NCBI GenBank assembly: GCA_946902875.1
Contig: OX336353.1
Coordinates: forward strand, 17,125,151-17,189,150
Reading direction: 5' to 3'
Length of the DNA: 64,000 nt
DNA from: Nematopogon swammerdamellus
Taxonomy: Eukaryota; Arthropoda; Insecta; Lepidoptera; Adelidae
Shown here piece by piece: positions 49,401 through 61,400 of this stretch. The first letter of the stretch is position 1. Each line of letters opens with the position of its first letter. The notes below the pieces were generated by a model. It had not been told where the DNA came from. It searched no databases and saw nothing but the letters and a program-made list of their open reading frames with translations. The position numbers were made by a program, and so were the translations under genes.

Positions 49401-52400
49401 ACGCGCTGATCTTTGACTCTGGTCTTGGAAAAGAGAAACTACAGAAATCTGCATTCATGCGCAACATTTCAATGTCCCCTTTTCAGTTCGTCCGCATATC
49501 ATAATGCTACTCAACGCGCTGATCTTTGACTCTGGTCTTGGCAAAGAGAAACTACAGAAATCTGCATTCATGCGCAACATTTCAATGTCCCCTTTTCAGT
49601 TCGTCCGCATATCATAAGGCTACTCAACGCGCTGATCTTTGACTCTGGTCTTGGCAAAGAGAAACTACAGAAATCTGCATTCATGCGCAACATTTCAATG
49701 TCCCCTTTTCAGTTCGTCCGCATATCATAAGGCTACTCAACGCGCTGTTCTTTGACTCTGGTCTTGGCAAAGAGAAACTACAGAAATCTGCATTCATGCG
49801 CAACATTTCAATGTCCCCTTTTCAGTTCGTCCGCATATCATAAGGCTACTCAACGCGCTGATCTTTGACTCTGGTCTTGGCAAAGAGAAACTACAGAAAT
49901 CTGCATTCATGCGCAACATTTCAATGTCCCCTTTTCAGTTCGTCCGCATAACATAAAGCTACTCAACGCGCTGATCTTTGACTCTGGTCTTGGCAAAGAG
50001 AAACTACAGAAATCGGCATTCATGCGCAACATTTCAATGTCCCCTTTTCAGTTCGTCCGCATATCATAAAGCTACTCAACGCGCTGATCTTTGACTCTGG
50101 TCTTGGCAAAGAGAAACTACAGAAATCGGCATTCATGCGCAACATTTCAATGTCCCCTTTTCAGTTCGTCCGCATATCATAAAGCTACTCAACGCGCTGA
50201 TCTTTGACTCTGGTCTTGGCAAAGAGAAACTACAGAAATCTGCATTCATGCGCAACATTTCAATGTCCCCTTTTCAGTTCGTCCGCATATCATAAGGCTA
50301 CTCAACGCGCTGATCTTTGACTCTGGTCTTGGCAAAGAGAAACTACAGAAATCGGCATTCATGCGCAACATTTCAATGTCCCCTTTTCAGTTCGTCCGCA
50401 TATCATAAGGCTACTCAACGCGCTGTTCTTTGACTCTGGTCTTGGCAAAGAGAAACTACAGAAATCGGCATTCATGCGCAACATTTCAATGTCCCCTTTT
50501 CAGTTCGTCCGCATATCATAAGGCTACTCAACGCGCTGTTCTTTGACTCTGGTCTTGGCAAAGAGAAACTACAGAAATCTGCATTCATGCGCAACATTTC
50601 AATGTCCCCTTTTCAGTTCGTCCGCATATCATAAGGCTACTCAACGCGCTGATCTTTGACTCTGGTCTTGGCAAAGAGAAACTACAGAAATCTGCATTCA
50701 TGCGCAACATTTCAATGTCCCCTTTTCAGTTCGTCCGCATATCATAAAGCTACTCAACGCGCTGATCTTTGACTCTGGTCTTGGCAAAGAGAAACTACAG
50801 AAATCGGCATTCATGCGCAACATTTCAATGTCCCCTTTTCAGTTCGTCCGCATATCATAAAGCTACTCAACGCGCTGATCTTTGACTCTGGTCTTGGCAA
50901 AGAGAAACTACAGAAATCGGCATTCATGCGCAACATTTCAATGTCCCCTTTTCAGTTCGTCCGCATATCATAAGGCTACTCAACGCGCTGATCTTTGACT
51001 CTGGTCTTGGCAAAGAGAAACTACAGAAATCGGCATTCATGCGCAACATTTCAATGCCCCCTTTTCAGTTCGTCCGCATATCATACGGTTACTCAACGCG
51101 CGAGGTGAGCAACGTAGCGCAACAATATGGCGGCATTCTTCGCTCGCTGCCCGCTCTGCCGGGCGGCGGTACCAAACCATTGCACCATGCGACGCAGATG
51201 CTGTCATACCTTCAGTCTCCGATCTGCAGCAGGAAAGAGAAGAAGGAAGCTGTCAAACCTCTGCTGAGGATCTTTGACATGCTCCTGGCTCATCAGGACG
51301 CGTTCTTGGATGAACAGGTATATTGCAAAGTCTTAGATAGGCAGATAGCAATATTACTGCCCCACAACATTTTATAAAGAGGGAACCCAGTAAATGCAAT
51401 TTTTTTTATTTTTTTTTTATGGTGACACTGAACTGACACGGTTGGCTACATCACCTACAACGTCCGTGATGTCAGCCCATAACACCGGGTGAACTACGTG
51501 CCATGTCAGTGCTTCCCCCTTTGATCGTGCCGGCTACACTGAACTGGTCGGAAAACACAAACTATTTACATAGCCGTTTTAACCGACGTTTCATTCAGTG
51601 CGGTGGTACCAACCCGGGCGGGTTAAACCCTACCACCAAGTAATATTAGGAGGGAAGGGACCTACAGTTTTACGAGGAATCCGAACCTCGGTCAGCCTCC
51701 AACGGTCAGCGGTCACCCATCCAAGTACTGACCGCACCCAGCGTTGCTTAACATTCAATAGCGACAGTTGACTGTCTGCACCACTGGGCTATCGAGGCTG
51801 ACAAATAGACTTGCTTATCCCTTCAAGAGTTGTCTGCTAGCTTATCTGTGGATATGTGTAACGTGTAACAATTTAGTTACCTAGGCCGATTGATAGAGGC
51901 ATTACAAGGTTTGTATACTGGAGTTACACTACAAACTAATTCGATTACAATTCTGTCTAAGTATGCTAAGAATTTCTGGCCATGCCAATAAATGGACCCA
52001 CAGAAAACGTTGCATAGGTATACAAACGAAAACGTTTCAAGACGTGATCGGTTTCTCATTTCAGAAAATATTCGAGCTTCAAAGTGCCTTAGTGAACATC
52101 GCCTATCTCAACGACAACACAGACATGACCCTGGACCAGTTCTCCATACAGTCGATGACGGTGCACGACGACTCGGACCTGAGGTTCTGGTTCCCGGCGA
52201 GGAACGACACGCAGACCTGGGGTCTGGTCTCCGCGAGTGTGGAACTGCTGGAGAGGACCAGAACAACGAACGTTTCGTTGATAGCCATCTACTATCACAA
52301 CTTAGCTGACAACCTGCCCTCCTTGAGGAGGGCGACGGAATTCAGGTAAGTGTGGATGAGATTCTTTCTTTTGGCAGACTCATAAAGATGACGCCGGACT

Positions 52401-55400
52401 AACCTTCACACTGCTCTGTCACACCAGTGTGAAGGTTAGGAAAATTATGTCCCAACCTTCACAATGTGCTTGCAGTCATATGCCTACAAGGAGATACTAT
52501 AGCATAGCTGAGAAAAATAGAAGTAGGTAAATCATGTCAAATATTCCATTCATCAATATTCCATCCATCTTACCCACATATTTCCCCCCAAGTACAGTCT
52601 CGGCTCCTTCAAGAGAGGCGTGAATAGGCACCTGTCAGACCGGCATGGCATTCGCAACCCCCCCGTACGACCGAATGTCCATGGGCGTCGTTAGACACCT
52701 TATGGGTGGCTCGGCGCCACATGTCGCGCTTTCTATAAAAAAAAATATTCATACCTACTTCTTTAAAATCTTATTCCTCATCATCGCCCAAAGGTTGAAT
52801 GGAAGAAATCACTTGCAACGATCATTCCGCCGTGTTTCTGTTTTATTTTTGTGTACATTTCTTCTTTCAATTGTGCAATAAAGAGTTTATATTCTATTCT
52901 ATTACGATAACACACACACAGCTGTGAATCTTAATGCAATAGGTTTTTATATGCTGCTGCCTTAGTCAGCTTCATCATGAGACCTGAATGTTGCAGGCCA
53001 GAAGGAGAACTAGAATACAGCCTGGTGTCCCACCACGTCCAGCTGATGTCTGTGGGCACTATCCTCGACTCCAGCGGCGTCACTTCTCATCCTACAGTCA
53101 TCCTCCTGTTTAGGAATGTCAAAAACTATACATTTTCGGGTAAGAAACGTGAGGAGATCATTATAAAGGCAAAGTAATTTAAATTCGATGAGCTTGGTGA
53201 TGTTCGTACCGTGTGGGGTCACCGTGTGGGGCAACGATACATCTTAGATAGGTACGTCAATGACGTACCAAGAACACAACCGAGGCTGCTATGCGGCCAT
53301 CTTACATCCAGTACGGTGGTACCAACCCAGTCTGCTACAATTTGAACCTACCACCTAGTAAGGGGTAAGGGAAGGGACCTACAGTTTTACACCGGTTCTG
53401 AACGGTGAAGCAGCAGGTGTAGGTATGCACGTAATTTTTTCGCCAGAAAAAAACTCATTGGTACACGCCCACCGGATTCGAACCTCGGAACTCTCGCATG
53501 AGAGGCCGATGCCCAAACCACTCGACCACCCGCCGCTTAGCTTAGCATAGATAGGCAGTGAAAATTTCATCCCAAGGAGTTGTCAGTTCAGGCTGAAGGC
53601 AGACTAGAACTTCTCAGGGAAATGGTTATATGGGAATGGGACGTAACGTCATACTTAATCATGTTCTTGGTAGTACCGATAAAACAGGCTCAATGACCCA
53701 AAGATACATCATACGATACGTCATATTTTGATACGTAATCTGTACACTGGTCGCAGGGTCTCGCTTCACATGCGGAGTGCGATCCTCATCGGACCCGGAC
53801 ACGTGGAACACGCGCGCGTGCATGGTCCGCGAGCTGGAGCCGGGGCAGATGCTGTGCAGCTGCCGGGGTCTCGGCTCCTACGGACTCCTGGTCCTGGCGA
53901 GATCTGTGCCTGTGAGTAGGCATACGCTTTTTCCCTTTATGTAACTTGATGATTTCGTAGATCACCCGCTACATCAGTTATCAATCAAACCTTGATAAAC
54001 AGGCTGGAAAACACGAACAACTTTCTATTTAGCCTCGGTAGCTCAATGGTGCGATCGGTCGAACTGTATAGGCGTACCGAGAGGGGGTTTTTCGGGTTCA
54101 AATCTTTCCCACTCCCGTCCGCCCCCTCCCCCCCAAACAAAAAAAAAATGCTTGGTAAGTGTATTATTTATAACTACAATAATCATTTTATAAATACAAC
54201 ATGTTGGTATATTCATAAAATAATTCCTCCTCCCTTTCGCTTGCACTACCCATATTTCTTTCTCTGTATTTTATTCGTCATCACTCAAAGGTTGACTGGA
54301 ATAAATCACTCGTAGTGATAAGTCCGCCTTGTATGTACTCCTGTATTTCTTGTTTCTTGTCGTGTTCTTCTCTTCTTCCTTCAATTTGTGTGCAATAAAG
54401 AGGTTCTATTCTATTCTATTCTATCGTTATTCCATTTTTGCACACTAACTAGGCATGCAATGGTTCGACCACCTAGAACATTTTACACCAGTATTAGAAA
54501 TTCCCCTGAGAATTCTAGTCTGCCTTCAGGCTGAACTGGCAACTCCTTGGTGTGAAAATGGTACTGTGATGAACGCATGTTGTACTCACGTTATATAGTC
54601 GGACGCCGAGAGCAGTTCGCGCAGCGTGGTGGTGGCCGCGCTCATCAGCGGCGGCGCTCTCGGCGCGGTCGCCGCGTGCGCGCAGCTGCCCTCGCTGCTG
54701 CTGAAACTTCGCCTCCCGACACTCCTGCGCACCATCTTCTGCGTCAGCCAGGCCGCCGCGCTCGCTGCACTCTTGCACTGCAATAGCACGCAGGTTCGTA
54801 CTGCCGCATCTCTCCCCGTGTATAGGATAGCCACTTCTCACCTTGGCGCGGTCCTTCCACCAAGTCGTGCAGCAGGCGGGTCTTCGTGCCTTTTTTTTTT
54901 ATGGAAACTGACACGGTTGGCTACATCACCTACAACATCCGTGATGTCAGCCCATGACACCGGGTGAACTTGGTGCCACGTCAGCTTGCTTCCCTTTGGT
55001 CGTGCTGGCTACACTGAACTGGACGGAAAACAGAAACTATTTACATAGACGTTTCGACCGACCTTTCATTCAGTGCGGTGGTACCAACCAACAATACGTA
55101 ACCAACCAACGGGTTAAACCCTACCACCTAGTAATATAAGAAGGGAGTCATATCCCTTAGTCGCCTTTTACGACATATACGGGGAGAGATGCAGTGGGGT
55201 TATTCTTTTAAAGTTCCGGGTGGTACCGGCCCCACACGGTACAAAACTTGTCTTCGTATCTTACTTACAATTGTGCCTACTAGGTTGGAGTAACCGAGTG
55301 CTACACTGGCGGCCGTGGATAGGAGTGTGGATATATCATTCACCAGGTGACGACGACATCAAGTTCGGCGTCGGTGGTTCCGTACCACTAAAGACCGGGG

Positions 55401-58400
55401 AAGGACTGAAGGAAAATTGGAGATGCGTATGTCCAGCAGTGGACGCATACTCGCTGACTGACTGACTGACCCACTAGGTTCAGAAAGTTTGAGGAATTTC
55501 AGCTGCCAAAATATCACCACATCCAGACTCATGCGGTTTTTTTTAATTTTTATGTAATCCGGTATGGGTGGCTGAGTCAGAGGGGCCAAAGCGCATGCTC
55601 CGACCAGCCAATATCACCTCCGAGAAGGTAGGTGCCATACCGGAGACTTCCCTAGATTGCTGGCTATACTGGACTAGAGGAGAACACAACCGAGGCTGCT
55701 ATGCGGCCATCTTACATCCAGTACGGTGGTACCAAACCAGTCGGCTACAATTTGAGCAAGGGGCAAGGGAAGGGACATACAGGTTTAGATAGATAGATAG
55801 AAATACTTTATTGCTCCAAAACATTTTACAGTAACAAACGATAAGTAATTTACATGAGGGGCAAAGGCGGACTTATCCCTTACGTAGTAGTATACGTATA
55901 GTATAGTAGTAGGTACGTTATAAGTAGGTAGTAGCAAAAGACTGGAGTGTGGGAATATAAAATATAATATGGAAAATAACTATGGTAAACTATAATATAT
56001 AAGGTCTTTCAAAATTAGTTCCGAGTACGCTAAGGGGGGGTTCTGTATCGAAAATAGATCACTTTTGAAGAAGAAAGAATTTTTTTTTTTACAAAAAAAA
56101 ATTTTTTTATGTAAAATGTAAAAAAAATATTTTAGCAATCGTTTCAGTTTCATGCCAGGAACAAAAAAGTCTTCCAACACATGGATATCTTTCTTTCAGA
56201 AATTGTGAAAAACCACAATTGTAGTTTTATTAGTATGGAATAGAAAGAATTTGATTTTTTTTACCAACTTACACGTGTTAGATCATAATGGTGATGAAGA
56301 CTTTTTTGTTACTGTTATGAAACTGAATCGATTAGGCTATAAAAATCAACCACCTATTTTTTTATTTAAATACAGAAAAAAATATTTTACATAAAAAAAA
56401 AGCCCAAGGTCCAAAAAAATTTATATAGGTTTTACTCCCTATATGATACAGAACCCCCCCCCTTAGCGTACTCTGAACTAATTTTGAAAGACCTGATATA
56501 AGAACTTTCATTAGTAGGTAACGATACGCTAAGGGCTGTATGTGTATCAGATACTGATCACGTTCCCATACCAATTTTTTTTTTTACGATATAAAAATCC
56601 TACTCACTCCTCAAATTTAATACGTGAAGTGAAGTGCGCGTATTTAACCTTAATAAGTACCTATGTTTTTTATATGGTAAAAAAAATTGGTATGGGAACG
56701 TGATCAGTATCTGATACACATATGTATATGTACATACACCCCTTAGCGTATCGTTACCTACTATTGAAAGACCTTTTTTTTTTTTTTTTATTTAATTTAT
56801 TTTTAGGGCTTTTAACAAAGCAATTCGTCAATATCAGCCCCATGGTACCTTTCCTCTCGATTCCTCAGGGCTCAGAGTCCCTAAGGGATAGAGAACGTTT
56901 AACAAACTCCAATACACATGTTAAATCCTTCCCACTTGGGCACGCCAACAGCCTATGAATACAAAAAAACAAATTAAGTCTGTCCACCCTGAGTGAAACC
57001 TGCAATTTCCTTCGTAATTCTTCATTCTGACCACACTCCATCAACACATGGTATATATCATCCTCCTTATTGCACCAATCACAATTTGGTGACTCTTTCT
57101 TTTTCATCAGAAATTTAAATTTATTTAATGGCATGTGGCCAGAACGAAGTCTTAGAGCTAAAACTATTTTAGGCCTCTGGAAATTGCACGTCTGAAACCA
57201 GGGAACATGTGGAGGTTCCGATTGCAAGGTTTTGTACCATATACCACTCTGTAAAGAACGGCTGTCAAAATGTTCTTTCCATAGATTTTGGCAGAATGTT
57301 TTTACATCTGACAATCGATCCATACAGAATGGTTTACACATTATAGTGGGGCATACACTGTAAATAGCTTCTTTCGCCAATTTATCTGCTATTTCGTTTC
57401 CCCTTAACCCAATGTGAGAGGGGATCCACTGTAATACAACCGATCTGTTTTCGGCAGTTGCATTACAGAAATCTTTTATTATATCATAAGCTATAGCTCT
57501 TCCCTTAGCCCCACTCGTGCAGCCCACCAAATGTTGCAAAGCGCTTCTGGAGTCTGTAAGTAGAACAATTTCTTTTGCATCAGTTGATAAGCCCCATGAA
57601 AGGGCTTCTGATATGGCGATGAGCTCAGCGGTCATGATTGGTACTTCTTCTTTAATACTGAACTTCATACCGATATTGTTCTGTGGGTCCCAAAAGGCCG
57701 CACCTATGCCATCTACTTCTTTAGACCCATCGGTGTATAATTTGAAATGGTTTTTATACATCGATTCCAACATGATTTCAGTTTTAGTGAGAAGTTCATA
57801 AACCATGGTTTTATTTTTTGGGCCCTGTACATCGTTTACAGTGGTTTTTACACATTCCCGTATAGGAATCTTAGAGACCCAGGTATCTAAAGAATACATT
57901 TTAAGAAGTGAGCTATTTTCTACATTATAATTTTTCATCCGTTCATGACATTTAACAAGAATAGGGCATTTTCTGTTTTGCCAGTATCTATCTGCTATTA
58001 ATGGTACAAGCTCGTGTAAAAGTTTAACAAGTGGATTATTGGTGCGAGATATGCATCGTAGATAATGCTTAGAAGCTAAATAATGTCTGCGTACAGATAA
58101 TGGTGGAATGCATAACTCGCTTTCCATTACATGTATTGGGGTTGTCTTAATATATCCTCCACAAATCCTCAAAGCTCTGTTTTGAAGAATATTTAATTTT
58201 TGAATATGAGACTGAGCACAATTATCGTATAAAAATGAGCCATAATCTATTCGGCTGCGGACTAGAGCTATGTACAGACGTCTCATGTGTGTTTGATGAA
58301 CCCCCCATGATGAACTTGCTAGAACTTTTAGAACATCTAAATATTTGGTAGCCTTTATGCAGGTTTCGGTTACATGTTTTCTCCATTTAATGGCTGGGTC

Positions 58401-61400
58401 TAGCCACATGCCTAAAAATTTAATTACTGACACTTTTTCTATAGGAATTCCATTTACACTCAAGTCAATAATAGATTTTCTGTGACCTCTAGCAAAAACA
58501 CACACTTTAGTTTTGGCTGGTGAGATCTCCAAACCGATTTCTAAAAGACATGCTACTAGTGTCAATAAAGATTGTTTTATATAAATGGTAGCTATCGTCA
58601 ATTTCGGAACAGTAACATAGAATGCAAAGTCATCTGCATACTGTAAAGCTGAGACATTAGTAACTTTTCGGCATATTTCTATCGTAATAATATTGAACAA
58701 TAGTGGAGATAAAGGATCCCCCTGTGCAAGACCTTTATTGCAACATCTGGAAATTACTTTATCATCCATCATAATTTGTAAATACCTTTCCCTGAGAAAA
58801 TTCCAAATATATTGACATATATATTTTCCAACACTCATTTTAATGAGATAAGAAATGAGTGCCGGTACATTTACATTATTATAGGCATTATCAATATCAA
58901 TAAAGCAGGCTAGAGTCGGTTCATTGGATGACTGACCAATCTGAATGCTTGTGACCAGTCTAGAAACACTATCCAAGCACGACTGTCCACGTCGAAATCC
59001 TACTGTTGAATCAGATAAATATTTATTTCGTTCTACGTACCATTCAAGTCTTCTAGTTATAATCAGATTAAACATTTTGCATAGACATGATATAAGAGAT
59101 ATAGGTCTCAAGGATGACACTAAGGATGGATCTCTACCTGGCTTAGAAATGGCAATAATTCTAATATGTCTCCATTGCATGGGTACTTCACCAGATTGAA
59201 ATATTCTATTGTACATTTTAATTAAGATTGTTTTACCTGTTAGAGGAAGATTTTTCAACATTGAATAAGTAATATTGTCTGACCCAGGTGCAGTATCTTT
59301 AGATTTAAGAACATTCTCCAACTCTGCCACAGTGAAGTCTGAATCCAGAAGTCCGAGTGTCGAGTCGAAACGTATTGGCCGGTCAGCGACAGTGTCCGGA
59401 GCGAGACTACAGAGCAGAGCTTCCGCTTTCTCTTCATCGATGTGTAGATTGTTGGTTCTGATTCCTTTTAACCATTTCATTTTCCGCCACATTTCAGAAG
59501 AAGAGGTTTGGCTATCCACACTGTCACAGAAATCAGTCCAGCCTTTAGTCTTGGCTGCACGAACTTCTTTTCGTGCTTTTGCTACTGCTTGTTGATATTT
59601 GTTGTAATTTTCAGGTATAGGGTTACGTCTAAGTTGAGAAAGTGCAAGTCTTCTTTCAGCGATACTTTTGGAAATAGAGCTGTTCCACCACGGTTTAGGC
59701 CGGAATCGTGATTGTGGATTTTGGTTTGTTTTTATCCAGGGTATACACTCGTCTGCCGCATCATTGATTTTAGAAAGTAGAAGATTATATGCTTCATGTA
59801 TGTCTTCAGATAAAATTAGATTATCAAGAGATATTTCCAGGATTTCTCTATATTTTTTCCAATCAGCTTCTTTAATATTTCGCTTTTTTAAAATAGTTCT
59901 TGAAGGTTCGGTTCCTACTGATGTCTTCAAAATAATGTGATCACTACCAAGGGTTTCACTTGTGGTGTTCCAGTTGCATATTAAGGCAAGGTCCATAGTA
60001 CAGAAGGTAATGTCAGGGGAGGATCTTTGCAGGTTATTGTTCACCATTTTTATTCTTGTTTCACTGCCATCGTTAAGAGTGATGAACCTGTTATCTAGGC
60101 ATGCATTGAGTATACTTTCTCCTCTAGAATCTGTTTTACAAGACCAATTTGTGTGATGGCCATTAAAATCACCTGCGATAAGTGTACCTGTATTCCACTG
60201 AGAAAATATGTGGTCCCAGTCTGCTTCCGATGTTTGCACAGATGGAGGGCAGTATACAACAACAATGTTTTTAATAGGATAACAATTATAAAGTTCAAGT
60301 CCTAATATTTCTATTCCGGGGTTCCTGTTATGTATCAGTATACTTCTTGATTTTACTGATTTATGGGTTATTATGCACACTCCACCATATGAATCAGGTC
60401 GGTCTTTCCTTGAAATATTATATCCGTTAATTTTCACAGTTTTTTTCTCATCTAGCCAGGTTTCAGATACAAGTGCAATATGAATTTTCTCTTGATTTAA
60501 AAATTGATCTAGCTCTGTTTGTTTAGACATCAAGCTATTAGCATTCCACTGTACTAAGTTGATCTGGCGTTTAATGGTCAATCTAGCCATGACAGCTTAG
60601 TAGTTTGCTGGTAGATTCTTCGCCAAATGAAAATAAGTTTAATATCGAGCCATCCGTAACATACTCCATTACAATTTTGCTAATCTCTTTTATTGCTAAT
60701 TTCATTAGGTTTGTGAACTTTTCTTCCCAGTTTTCAGATGATGTAATGACTTTTTGAATTCCCTCTATAATCCTATGCCATTTACCTTTTGACTTTTCCT
60801 TTGACTCTCTAGATTCGGACTGAGTGTGTATTTCTGGCTCGGTGATAATGTTTATGGGGATTTCAATATTTGAGGGAACGACAACAGTTTTGTTTTTCAC
60901 TTTCTTTTTTACAGCGCCAGCATAGTCAAGTTTCATAGTCGAAGTTGGGGCACGTTCAGACTGGGGACGTAATGGAAGAGGAACAGAATTTATTGCTTGT
61001 GAAGAAGTATTAGGCAGTTGAGAATATGCATTGAAATGGAACGGGGTGGATAGTATTGGGGAAGACGTAGGGTAAGAGCATGTAGAAGACTGTGTCACGG
61101 TGCTCTGTCTTTTGGTGACATGTTCTGATTCAGTCAATAAATTGTCTGTGTTTTTCATGGAGCAGAATTTTTGCAATGCCATTTTATATGTGCAGTTAGA
61201 ATCTGACATGATTTTACGAATCTTCTTCTCTTTTAGGAAAACTGGACAAGTTTTTGAGAGGGCCATGTGGTTGTTACTGCAGTTTATACATTTATATTCA
61301 AGAATGTCACAGTTTTCATGCTTTCCTCCACATTTAGGGCACAGTATTTTACCAGTGGGACATGTCTTGGCCGTATGTCCAAATCGCCAGCATCCGGAGC

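Larger units (their letters stand above)
53565..54561. repeat. ~55-bp inverted repeats flanking exon 16
   Basis: 53565-53622 (CCAAGGAGTTGTCAGTTCAG, GCTGAAGGCAGACTAGAA) is mirrored at 54505-54561. The roughly 880 bp between include the whole of exon 16. Either an inverted local duplication or the ends of an element that captured the exon. Confidence 0.7.

Noticed and set aside
49100..51068. CRISPR-like array
   Set aside because: Units are contiguous 113-bp repeats without unique spacers, in a eukaryotic intron.
53455..53545. Possible tRNA gene on the minus strand
   Set aside because: A and B boxes are clear, but acceptor-stem ends do not pair and the sequence continues into a SINE body.
53992..54315. 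107-codon plus-strand frame
   Set aside because: Starts in a tRNA-headed SINE and ends in a LINE tail; chance frame.
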